Shown: positions 1 to 6,319, counted from the first letter of the stretch. The stretch: DNA of 6,775 nt from Lachnospiraceae bacterium (GCA_017523185.1 JAFWXB010000033.1:1-6775); one strand, 5' to 3'. Translations and numbers: made by a program. The notes: generated by a model from the sequence alone, not told the origin.

Positions 1-591
1 AAGTAGTATACCACAAATTGTATTAATTATTTTATAGTGTTTTTTAATAAATGTGAATGTTGTGTTAAGCTGTTGTATTAAAACAGCAGATAAGAGGAAT
101 GGAATTCCAAGTCCGAATGAGTAAGATAAAAGTAAGCAAGCACCTTTTATTGCTCCACCTGAAGTAGAAGCAAGCATAAGAGCAGAGCCTAAAAATGCTC
201 CAATGCATGGAGTTAGACTTACTGAATAAATCATTCCAAAAAGAAATGCTCGAAACAGGCTTGTAATTTCAAATTGTGTACCCATACCTTTAAAAAACGG
301 TATGTGAATGAAATTAAGATAGCTAAGTCCAAATAAAATAACAATGCTACCACAAATAATTTGTACAATCGTTTGATATTTAGAAAGAAATGCTCCAATA
401 CTTCCTGCAAAGATGCCAAGTGAGGTAAATACAATGGTAAATCCAATGACAAAAGCAAAGGCTCTACTTAGAGTATGTTGTTTTTTATCACTATTTCCAG
501 CAAAATAAGAAATATAAAGTGGCAACATAGGAAGCATACAAGGAGAAATAAAGGAAATAATTCCCTCTAAAAAAGTAATAAAATATTCCAT
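1..591 (-). CDS. ccdA: CcdA-type cytochrome c biogenesis / thiol-disulfide interchange membrane protein (C-terminus cut by window edge)
   Basis: Reading leftward from the ATG at 589-591 gives 197 uninterrupted codons that run off the left edge, so the C-terminus is missing. The product is very hydrophobic, with about six membrane segments (roughly residues 8-30, 44-68, 75-95, 113-141, 146-172 and 185 onward). It carries the two CcdA/DsbD hallmark cysteines: C18 in SPCMLPMLP and C129 in TPCIG. In this family the pair relays electrons from cytoplasmic thioredoxin across the membrane to extracytoplasmic thiol proteins such as thioredoxin-like lipoproteins or cytochrome c maturation factors. The second motif reads TPCIGA where TPCxGP is usual. 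The start is supported by AAAGGA, with six bases between AGGA and the ATG, and by a strong promoter just upstream. The physiological partner is not in the window. CcdA-like family membership is secure; the exact role is inferred. Confidence 0.93.
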   Translation of the reverse strand, partial: MEYFITFLEGIISFISPCMLPMLPLYISYFAGNSDKKQHTLSRAFAFVIGFTIVFTSLGIFAGSIGAFLSKYQTIVQIICGSIVILFGLSYLNFIHIPFFKGMGTQFEITSLFRAFLFGMIYSVSLTPCIGAFLGSALMLASTSGGAIKGACLLLSYSFGLGIPFLLSAVLIQQLNTTFTFIKKHYKIINTICGILL

Positions 592-626
592 ATGATGTCC
601 TTTCAAGAATTTGTAAATATTATATA

Positions 627-655
627 ACTATAAAGGACAAATGATAGGGTGTCAA
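627..655 (-). promoter_or_regulatory. Sigma-A-type promoter of the ccdA-like gene
   Basis: On the minus strand a perfect TTGACA (650-655) is followed, after exactly 17 bases, by TATAGT (627-632). Transcription should start near 620, giving a leader of about 28 nt before the ATG at 591. This is the best-matching promoter in the window. Confidence 0.75.
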
Positions 656-692
656 TGTATGTATTTGGAAAAAAGTAAAAAAATGATGTGTA

Positions 693-712
693 AATAACAA
701 ATATTTGTTATT
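693..712. promoter_or_regulatory. Perfect 20-bp palindrome, candidate operator
   Basis: Each 10-base half, AATAACAAAT, is followed directly by its exact reverse complement ATTTGTTATT, with no spacer. The pairing stops cleanly at 692/713. It lies in the divergent region between the ccdA-like gene and the DUF1624 gene, about 37 bp upstream of the ccdA -35 box. A continuous palindrome with C/G at symmetric positions (698/707) fits a dimeric regulator site, but the region is AT-rich and no regulator is identified. It does not match the PerR, Rex or Fur consensus closely. Confidence 0.4.
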
Positions 713-791
713 ATTTGTTTATGAGTTATTGTAAAGTATATTATAACCTGAATTCTGTAATTAAAAAGGTTTAAGGAAAATAGTATATATT

Positions 792-822
792 TTGACAATG
801 AAATTTATATTTCAAATATATT
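792..822 (+). promoter_or_regulatory. Possible promoter for the DUF1624 gene
   Basis: A perfect TTGACA (792-797) is followed by TATATT (817-822). The 19-base spacer is longer than ideal. At 17 bases the hexamer is only AATATA. Transcription would start about 50 nt before the ATG at 882. The placement is sensible but the spacing is weak. Confidence 0.35.
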
Positions 823-881
823 GCAGGTAATTTTTGGAACTTAAGTCAAATAAAAAATAGAAAGAAATAGAAAAGACAGAT

Positions 882-1727
882 ATGTGTAATAAAGTAAAAA
901 AAATGAAAAATAAGAACAAAATAAAAAATACATCACGTTTACATCTTATAGACGAATATCGTGGATTTGTGGTTTTAAATATGATAGCGTATCACGCTAT
1001 ATGGGATTTGGTTTATCTATTTGGTTGCGATTGGAACTGGTATAAGTCGGATATTGGTTTTCTTTGGCAACAATGGATTTGTCAGAGTTTTATTTTTGTT
1101 TCGGGATTTTGTTGGCAAATGGGAAAAAGGCATTGGAAACGTGGCATACAAATATATGTTTGTGGCATGATAATTAGTTTGGCAACTCTTATTGCAATGC
1201 CACAATCGCAAGTTATATTTGGTGTATTGACTTTGATTGGTTCATCTATGTTACTTATGATAGCGTTAGATGTAGTGTTTCAAAAATGTCATTCCGTTTT
1301 AGGATTGATAGGAAGTTATTTATTATTTCATTTTACTTATCATGTAAATCGAGGATATTTGGAATTTGGTGAACAAAAACAAATTTTGTTGCCAAGAAGT
1401 TGGTATTCGAATATGTTTACAACCTATTTAGGATTTCCAAAAGCAGGTTTCTTTTCAACCGATTATTTTTCACTAATACCATGGATTTTTTTATTTATTA
1501 CAGGGTATTTTGCATATAGTGTATTGTATCATTATGGTAAATATTATTTTCCACTCAAAACAGAAAATGTATGGAATAAGCAAAATTTACAAATAAAGAG
1601 TAGAATTATAAAAATCTTAAAAAAGTCGATTTGTCCTTTTTTTGGTTGGATAGGAAGAAACTCTTTAGTATTATATATGTTACATCAGCCAATTATTTAT
1701 GGTGTGTTAGTAGTTATTTTAGGATAA
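882..1727 (+). CDS. DUF1624 / heparan-alpha-glucosaminide N-acetyltransferase-like (HGSNAT_cat) integral membrane acyltransferase
   Basis: The 281-residue protein starts with a Lys/Asn-rich cytoplasmic tail of about 20 residues and then has about seven membrane segments (roughly 28-48, 58-78, 87-105, 110-133, 137-152, 196-216 and 258-280). The layout matches the bacterial DUF1624/HGSNAT_cat family: IDEYRG (23-28) entering TM1 with H38 in IAYHAIWDL; FIFVSG (70-75) followed by the basic KRHWKRG (82-88); an FGVLTLIGSSMLL segment (113-125); YFSLIPWIFLFITGY (195-209); and a C-terminal GRNSLVLYMLHQP (258-270). Relatives are thought to transfer acyl groups to extracytoplasmic glycans, but the bacterial substrate is usually unknown. 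The ATG at 882 is the first in-frame start after a stop at 858-860. Its ribosome site is weak (AAAAGA only), yet the in-frame ATG at 903 has none. It stands alone on the plus strand, 192 bp before the MATE start codon used here (1926). Family is confident; function is unassigned. Confidence 0.82.
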   Translation: MCNKVKKMKNKNKIKNTSRLHLIDEYRGFVVLNMIAYHAIWDLVYLFGCDWNWYKSDIGFLWQQWICQSFIFVSGFCWQMGKRHWKRGIQIYVCGMIISLATLIAMPQSQVIFGVLTLIGSSMLLMIALDVVFQKCHSVLGLIGSYLLFHFTYHVNRGYLEFGEQKQILLPRSWYSNMFTTYLGFPKAGFFSTDYFSLIPWIFLFITGYFAYSVLYHYGKYYFPLKTENVWNKQNLQIKSRIIKILKKSICPFFGWIGRNSLVLYMLHQPIIYGVLVVILG

Positions 1728-1805
1728 TGTGGTATAAATTTAAAATGATATCATGTATAATAATGTCAGTTCGATAAGTAAGATAAAATAGAAAGAGTAT
1801 AAGGC

Positions 1806-1866
1806 TTGGTTTAACAGAATCTATTATTTTATAAAAGAAAGATATTTATCGAATACATATTATAAT
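1806..1866 (+). promoter_or_regulatory. Possible promoter region of the MATE-amidohydrolase pair
   Basis: Two weak candidates lie in this gap. The first is TTGGTT (1806-1811), 18 bases, then TATAAA (1830-1835). The second is a perfect TATAAT (1861-1866), about 60 bp before the ATG, with no recognisable -35 box and no extended -10 TG. A promoter is expected because the gap to the DUF1624 gene is 192 bp, but AT-rich DNA produces such hexamers often. No clear terminator for the DUF1624 gene is visible in the gap. Confidence 0.3.
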
Positions 1867-1925
1867 AGTAAAATTTTCTATCTAAATGACAAAAGTTAAA
1901 AAGTAAATAGAATAGGAGAGTGAAA

Positions 1926-3224
1926 ATGTCAATTTATAAAACGTATATGCGATATGTTTCGCAAAATATATTGGGAATGATAGGAATTTCTTTTTATATT
2001 TTAGCAGATACTTTTTTTATTTCTATGTCAGAAGGTGCAAATGGGATTACAGCATTAAATCTTGTACTTCCATTGTATGCAGTTATTTATGCAATTGGGG
2101 CAATGGTGGGTGTTGGCTCTGCGATTCGTTTTTCTCTGCTTCGTGCAAGTGGGGAAGATGCAGACAGTTATTTATCAAATGCAGTATTGTGGGCAATTTT
2201 ATTTAGTATTCCATTTGTATTTTTTGGAGGTCTTTTTCCACAAACAATTATGAAATTATTAGGTGGAGATGCGATAATTGTAGCAGTAGGAAGTCCGTAT
2301 ACAAGAATTTTTATGATATTTGCTCCATTTTTTATGATGAATTCTGTATTAAATGCATTTGTAAGAAATGATAATGACCCGTCACTAGCAATGACAGCAA
2401 CACTTACAAGTAGTCTTTTAAATATTATTTTTGATTATATTTTAATGTTTCCATTTGGAATGGGAATGGCAGGGGCTGCTCTTGCTACGGGATTTTCACC
2501 GGTAGTTGGTATTATCATTTGTAGTATTCATTTTTTAAAGAAAAAGAATACTTTAAAATTTGTATGGAAAATGCCTTCTATTAAAAAATTAGTGGAATCT
2601 TGCCAATTAGGAATTTCAGCATTTATTGGAGAACTTTCTTCCGGTGTTACAACGGCAGTTTACAATTGGCTTATTTTGGATATTGCAGGTAACATTGGAG
2701 TAGCTGCATATGGTGTTGTAGCAAATATAGCACTTGTTGCAACGTCTATATTTAATGGTATAGCACAAGGTTCTCAGCCATTAATAAGTGAATTTTATGG
2801 AAAAGGGGATAGGTCTTCTGCTAAAAAAGTGTTAAAATTAAGTATAGGGACTGCGATTGTATTTGCAATTCTTATTTTAGGACTTATTATGACGTTGGCA
2901 GAACCGATTGTAGCAATTTTTAATAGTGAACAATCACAAGCATTAGCAGAATATGCAATCATTGGAATTAAATTATATTTTATTGGATTTTTATTTGCTG
3001 GTATTAATATTGCAGGATGTGGTTATTTAAGTGCCACAGACCAAGCAATGGGAGCGTTTATTACTTCGATTTCAAGAGGGATTGTAGCAATTGTTGTATG
3101 TGCTATTTTACTGGCAATTTTATTTGGTATGACAGGTGTATGGCTGTCATTTGCAGTCGCAGAAATGGTGACACTTATCGTATTTATTTTTGTATTATTG
3201 CGTATAAATAAAAGAATAAAGTAA
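1926..3224 (+). CDS. MATE-family multidrug/metabolite efflux transporter (MepA/DinF-like)
   Basis: This is a 432-residue polytopic membrane protein with about twelve hydrophobic segments in two similar halves, typical of MATE antiporters that use a Na+ or H+ gradient to export drugs or metabolites. TM1 ends in ILADTFFIS, with acidic D28 where MATE proteins keep a conserved Asp. It is followed by a Gly/Ala/Leu loop (GANGITALNLVLP) and a Gly-rich GAMVGVGSAIRFSLLRASGE turn typical of the family. The second half contains the repeat-like NGIAQGSQPLISEFYGKGD. A GTG at 1920 is also in frame, but the AGGAG at 1914-1918 sits one base before it and seven bases before the ATG at 1926, so the ATG is the better start. 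The length is slightly below the usual 440-460, mainly from a short N-terminus. The amidohydrolase gene follows after 48 bp with no terminator, so co-transcription is likely. The substrate cannot be read from the sequence. Confidence 0.92.
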   Translation: MSIYKTYMRYVSQNILGMIGISFYILADTFFISMSEGANGITALNLVLPLYAVIYAIGAMVGVGSAIRFSLLRASGEDADSYLSNAVLWAILFSIPFVFFGGLFPQTIMKLLGGDAIIVAVGSPYTRIFMIFAPFFMMNSVLNAFVRNDNDPSLAMTATLTSSLLNIIFDYILMFPFGMGMAGAALATGFSPVVGIIICSIHFLKKKNTLKFVWKMPSIKKLVESCQLGISAFIGELSSGVTTAVYNWLILDIAGNIGVAAYGVVANIALVATSIFNGIAQGSQPLISEFYGKGDRSSAKKVLKLSIGTAIVFAILILGLIMTLAEPIVAIFNSEQSQALAEYAIIGIKLYFIGFLFAGINIAGCGYLSATDQAMGAFITSISRGIVAIVVCAILLAILFGMTGVWLSFAVAEMVTLIVFIFVLLRINKRIK

Positions 3225-3258
3225 TATGCATTTGATAAATAAGAAACATAAAATAATT

Positions 3259-3264
3259 AGGAGG
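3259..3264 (+). promoter_or_regulatory. Strong ribosome binding site of the amidohydrolase
   Basis: A full AGGAGG lies eight bases upstream of the ATG at 3273. It fixes that start and suggests the second gene of the pair is efficiently translated from the shared transcript. Confidence 0.85.
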
Positions 3265-3272
3265 AAACATAT

Positions 3273-4418
3273 ATGTTATGTATTAAAAATGGAACTATCC
3301 ATAATGCCATTACACCGGAAGCATTTGTGGCAGATATTTTAATCGAAAATGGAAAAATTGTAGGAATTAGTGAAAATATTTCCATTGGAGAAGATGTAGA
3401 AGTTATAGATGCAACAGGAAAAGAAGTATATCCGGGATTTGTGGAAGCACATGGACATATTGGTTTAGATGGCTATGGGATTGGATATGAAGGTATGGAT
3501 TACAATGAGTTAAATGATATTGTAACCCCTCATCTTCGTGGACTTGACGGTGTAAAAGCGATGGACCCTGCATTTGTACAAGCTGCAAAAGCCGGTGTTA
3601 CTTGTGTTTGTGTTGGGCCTGGAAGTGCAAATGTATTAGGTGGTACTTTTACAACAATTAAAACGGTTGGAAAGCGTTCTGATGATATGCTTGTGCGTGA
3701 TGCTGTTGCTATGAAATGTGCATTTGGAGAAAATCCGAAACGTTGTTATCGTGAAAAATGTGATTCCAGTCGTATGACAACAGCGTTTAAATTGCGTGAA
3801 GCACTTGCAAAAGCAAAAGAATATATGGAACGAAAAGAAAATGCCGGAGATGATATTTCCAAACGTCCTGCATTGGATATGAAATGTGAAGCGTTGATTC
3901 CTGTTTTAAAGAGAGAAATTCCATTAAAAGCTCATGCTCATGCAATAGATGATATTTTTACAGCACTTCGTATTGCAAAAGAATTTAATGTAAAAATTAC
4001 ATTAGAGCATGTAACAGAAGGGCATTTGATAGTAGAAGAACTGGCAAAAGAAAATGTTCCTCTTGCAGTAGGTCCAACGCTTACAAGTGCAAGTAAATTT
4101 GAACTTCGCAATAAAAGTTGGATAACACCTGGTGTACTGGCAAAAGCAGGTTGCCAAGTATCGATTATTACAGATTCTCCGGTTATTCCACAGGAATATC
4201 TTCCACTTTGTGCAGGTCTTGCTGTACGTGCAGGCATGGAACCTTTTGCTGCATTACAAGCAATTACCATAAATTCGGCAAAACACGCAGGAATTGCAGA
4301 TAGAGTAGGTTCTATTGAAATTGGAAAAGATGCTGATATTGTGATTGCTGATGGCTGTCCGTTTGAAGTTTCAACGGTGATAGAACATGTATTGATTGAT
4401 GGCAAAGTAATTAAATAA
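3273..4418 (+). CDS. Metal-dependent amidohydrolase (imidazolonepropionase-like, COG1228 type)
   Basis: The 381-residue soluble protein has the composite layout of the amidohydrolase superfamily. An N-terminal beta-rich piece (about 1-55) ends in DATGKEVYPGFVEAHGH. A TIM-barrel core follows, and a C-terminal beta segment (GSIEIGKDADIVIADG, 346-361) closes it. Likely metal or catalytic residues are H60 and H62 (HGH), E153 in FGENPK (possibly replacing the bridging lysine), H221/H223 in KAHAHA, H246/H251 in TLEHVTEGH, and D301 in ITDSP. The GENPK and HAHA...EHVTEGH motifs fit the imidazolonepropionase-related group, whose members hydrolyse C-N bonds in cyclic amides or similar compounds. The exact substrate is unknown, and no histidine-degradation genes are nearby, so imidazolonepropionase itself is unlikely. 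It lies 48 bp after the MATE gene and is followed by a strong terminator, so it is probably the last gene of that operon. Confidence 0.88.
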   Translation: MLCIKNGTIHNAITPEAFVADILIENGKIVGISENISIGEDVEVIDATGKEVYPGFVEAHGHIGLDGYGIGYEGMDYNELNDIVTPHLRGLDGVKAMDPAFVQAAKAGVTCVCVGPGSANVLGGTFTTIKTVGKRSDDMLVRDAVAMKCAFGENPKRCYREKCDSSRMTTAFKLREALAKAKEYMERKENAGDDISKRPALDMKCEALIPVLKREIPLKAHAHAIDDIFTALRIAKEFNVKITLEHVTEGHLIVEELAKENVPLAVGPTLTSASKFELRNKSWITPGVLAKAGCQVSIITDSPVIPQEYLPLCAGLAVRAGMEPFAALQAITINSAKHAGIADRVGSIEIGKDADIVIADGCPFEVSTVIEHVLIDGKVIK

Positions 4419-4466
4419 AATAGAAATTAGTAGAATTGTAATAAAATGAAATAATTTGCAGTCAAT

Positions 4467-4514
4467 AAGGCACATATCAAATAATTATATTTGCATATGT
4501 GCCTTCTATTTTTT
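4467..4514 (+). terminator. Rho-independent terminator of the MATE-amidohydrolase unit
   Basis: AAGGCACATAT (4467-4477) pairs perfectly over 11 bp with ATATGTGCCTT (4495-4505). The stem continues with CAAA/TTTG (4478-4481 with 4490-4493) past one bulged C at 4494. The loop is 8 nt, and six T follow at 4509-4514. It begins about 49 bp after the amidohydrolase stop. On the opposite strand no T-run follows the stem, so it appears to work in one direction only. Confidence 0.9.
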
Positions 4515-4665
4515 AATAGTATATTTAGTATTAAAAATATGTTTTTATATATTTTTGATAGCTATTTAATTTATATTAAATGAAATTTTTTGTTTATAAT
4601 GGTGTATTTAATATATAAGCTATTTTTTCATTACAATCATTAAATATTAAGATAAATAAGTAAAT
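4515..4665. other. Very AT-rich convergent spacer with no clear content
   Basis: This stretch lies between the plus-strand terminator and the stop codon of the minus-strand UPF0371 gene. It contains a small all-AT hairpin (ATTTAAT 4564-4570 with ATTAAAT 4575-4581), but no GC-containing stem followed by a T-run on the minus strand. No terminator for the UPF0371 gene could therefore be identified here. Confidence 0.5.
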
Positions 4666-6126
4666 TTACTCCGTCTTTGGGTCACAAGTTACATCACAAA
4701 ATAATTTTTTAAATGTTTTTAAGTCTACTTGTGATAACATAACCGTAGAGTGTACTTGGCAATTACGGAGTTTTGGAAGTTGTTTTAAAGCAAGTGCTGC
4801 TTCTTCATTATTTGCAGCAGTTGCAGAAAGTGCAATTAAAACTTCATCTGTGTGAAGTCTTGGATTTTTGCTTCCAAGATATTGTGTTTTTAAGTGTTGA
4901 ATTGGTGCAATGGATTCCGGTGATAAAATCAAGTGTTCATGTGGAATATCTGCGAGCACTTTTAAAGCATTCATTAAAACAGCAGCACTAGAACCTAATA
5001 ATGCACCTGCTTTTCCTGTGACAATGCGTCCGTCACTTAATTCGATTGCAGCTGCAGCAGCATGTGTTGCTTCAGAACGACTTCTTGCAGGTGGAACAAC
5101 ATGACGGTCTGTTACGGATAAATCTTCCTGACGCATTAAAAGTTCAATTTTACTTAATTCTTCATCTCTGCGAGTACCTTCTGCAACACCCACAAGTGCT
5201 TGATAATAGCGACGAATAATCTCTTGGCGAGAAGCTTCACGACAGACTTCATCATCCATAATGCAATTTCCAACCATATTTACGCCCATATCCGTAGGAG
5301 ATGCATAAGGGCTTGTACCATATATTTTCATGAAAATAGCATTTAATACAGGGAAAATTTCTACATCACGATTGTAGTTTACGGTTGTAATGCCATATGC
5401 TTTTAAATGATATGGGTCAATCATATTGATATCATTTAAGTCAGCAGTTGCAGCTTCATAAGCAAGGTTGACAGTATGGTCTAATGGTAAATTCCAGATA
5501 GGGAATGTTTCAAATTTCGCATAACCTGCACGAATACCACGTTTATGTTCATGATATAATTGAGAAAGGCAAGTTGCCATTTTTCCACTTCCAGGTCCGG
5601 GTGCAGTTACTACAACGAGAGGTTTTGTTGTTATAATATAGTCATTTTTGCCAAATCCTTCATCACTTACAATTTGAGAAACATTTGTTGGATAACCGGA
5701 AATTGTAAAGTGATGATATACTTTAACACCTAATGATTCTAAGCGTCTTTGGAAATGAGAAACTGCGTGATGTTCCGTATAACGAGTGAGTACAACGCTA
5801 CTTACAAAAAGACCTTTTGTACGAAATGCATCAATTAAACGTATCACATCATTATCATAAGTAATTCCAAGGTCGCCACGTACTTTATTTTTAATAATAT
5901 CTTCTACATTTACAACCATAACAATTTCTGCTTGGTCGGCAAGTTGTAATAACATTTGTAATTTACTGTCTGCTTCGAAACCCGGAAGAACACGAGATGC
6001 ATGGTAATCATCAAAAAGTTTACCACCAAATTCAAGATAAAGTTTATTATCAAATTGTTGGATTCGTTCTTTAATATGTTCGGATTGTGTTTTTAAATAT
6101 TTTGCATTATCGTAACCAATTTTCAT
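4666..6126 (-). CDS. UPF0371 / DUF1846 family protein
   Basis: The 486-residue cytoplasmic protein is close to the usual 490-500 of the UPF0371 (DUF1846) family, which is common in Firmicutes and Actinobacteria and has no settled biochemical role. Recognisable family sequence includes the N-terminal GYDNAKYLKTQSEHIKER, LYLEFGGKLFDDYHASRVLPG (30-50), VVTAPGPGSGKMATCLSQLYHEH (172-194), SPYASPTDMGVN (272-283), and a C-terminal LGSKNPRLHTDEVL segment (417-430). GPGSGK (177-182) resembles a P-loop but is followed by Met rather than Ser/Thr, so nucleotide binding is only a possibility. No membrane segment or signal peptide is seen. The ATG is preceded by AAGGA at an 8-base spacing. The gene has its own promoter and a predicted leader of about 157 nt. 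It is convergent with the amidohydrolase and lies downstream of a GntR-type regulator on the same strand. The family call is firm; the function is unknown. Confidence 0.93.
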   Translation of the reverse strand: MKIGYDNAKYLKTQSEHIKERIQQFDNKLYLEFGGKLFDDYHASRVLPGFEADSKLQMLLQLADQAEIVMVVNVEDIIKNKVRGDLGITYDNDVIRLIDAFRTKGLFVSSVVLTRYTEHHAVSHFQRRLESLGVKVYHHFTISGYPTNVSQIVSDEGFGKNDYIITTKPLVVVTAPGPGSGKMATCLSQLYHEHKRGIRAGYAKFETFPIWNLPLDHTVNLAYEAATADLNDINMIDPYHLKAYGITTVNYNRDVEIFPVLNAIFMKIYGTSPYASPTDMGVNMVGNCIMDDEVCREASRQEIIRRYYQALVGVAEGTRRDEELSKIELLMRQEDLSVTDRHVVPPARSRSEATHAAAAAIELSDGRIVTGKAGALLGSSAAVLMNALKVLADIPHEHLILSPESIAPIQHLKTQYLGSKNPRLHTDEVLIALSATAANNEEAALALKQLPKLRNCQVHSTVMLSQVDLKTFKKLFCDVTCDPKTE

Positions 6127-6283
6127 ATCAGATTTCCTTCTTCTACTAAATTTTTAAGTCAAGCAGATATTTGTAATTCGCTTTCGCTACTTGCTTATAA
6201 CGGGATATAAATAAGTCTTTTCTACCTTAAATATACTCTACGCATTTAAAGTGGGGGACTTATTTCGTTCGTTAAAAAAACTA
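6127..6283 (-). ncRNA. Predicted structured 5' leader of the UPF0371 gene
   Basis: Two foldable elements lie between the predicted start of transcription (about 6283) and the ATG. The distal one pairs AAATAAGTC (6257-6265 read on the minus strand) with GACTTATTT (6209-6217). Inside it is an 8-bp stem (6244-6251 with 6225-6232, one G-U pair), an 11-nt loop, and an unequal internal loop (CCCCA facing TAGAAAA). The proximal one pairs AAGCA with TGCTT (6192-6196 with 6161-6165) and contains GC-GAAA-GC (6180-6187), a GNRA-type tetraloop only on the minus strand. A second GACTTA (6155-6160) could compete for the distal arm. It does not match any riboswitch class I recognise. It could also be a small dispersed repeat. 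Confidence 0.4.
6209..6265. repeat. 57-bp imperfect inverted repeat
   Basis: Nine perfect outer base pairs (6209-6217 with 6257-6265) enclose a second pairing block (6225-6232 with 6244-6251). The plus-strand RNA would add four U-G pairs between the blocks (6218-6221 with 6253-6256), and the minus-strand RNA would have an internal loop there. It is therefore foldable in both directions, as in either an RNA leader or a small palindromic genomic repeat. Confidence 0.55.
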
Positions 6284-6311
6284 TCCAAAATTATATCATA
6301 CTTTTGATAGT
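6274..6311 (-). terminator. Terminator-like hairpin after the GntR-type gene
   Basis: On the minus strand ACTATCAAAA (6302-6311) pairs with TTTTGGATAGT (6280-6290) around one bulged G, with an 11-nt loop, followed directly by six T (6274-6279). It lies about 65 bp after the GntR stop and could end that transcript. The stem is AT-rich, so it would be weak, and it overlaps the promoter of the UPF0371 gene. Confidence 0.45.
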
Positions 6312-6319
6312 ATGTACAA
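6290..6319 (-). promoter_or_regulatory. Extended -10 promoter of the UPF0371 gene
   Basis: On the minus strand, TGATATAAT (6290-6298) is a perfect extended -10 element (TGnTATAAT). A weak -35 candidate, TTGTAC (6314-6319), sits 18 bases upstream. The spacer holds a perfect inverted repeat, CATACT (6297-6302) with AGTATG (6309-6314), a possible operator. Transcription should begin near 6283. Confidence 0.65.

Noticed and set aside
231..458. A 75-codon minus-strand reading frame inside the ccdA-like gene
   Set aside because: It is a shadow in another frame of the same strand. The real frame continues from 591 to the left edge and carries the CcdA motifs.
1746..1755. ATGATATCAT palindrome after the DUF1624 gene
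   Set aside because: It is only 10 bp with no loop or T-run, so it supports neither a terminator nor an operator.
3938..4405. A 155-codon minus-strand reading frame opposite the amidohydrolase
   Set aside because: The opposite strand encodes conserved amidohydrolase motifs in this interval, and the antisense frame has no recognisable domain or ribosome site.
4467..4505. Bidirectional terminator serving both the amidohydrolase and the UPF0371 gene
   Set aside because: The stem is strong, but on the minus strand it is not followed by a T-run and it lies about 160 bp beyond the UPF0371 stop.
4564..4581. All-AT hairpin as a terminator of the UPF0371 gene
   Set aside because: The 7-bp stem has no G or C and no T-run follows it on the minus strand, so it is expected by chance in such AT-rich DNA.
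6155..6183. TTGACT (minus strand, 6157-6162) as the -35 of a second UPF0371 promoter
   Set aside because: No -10-like hexamer lies 16-18 bases downstream, where the ribosome binding site sits.
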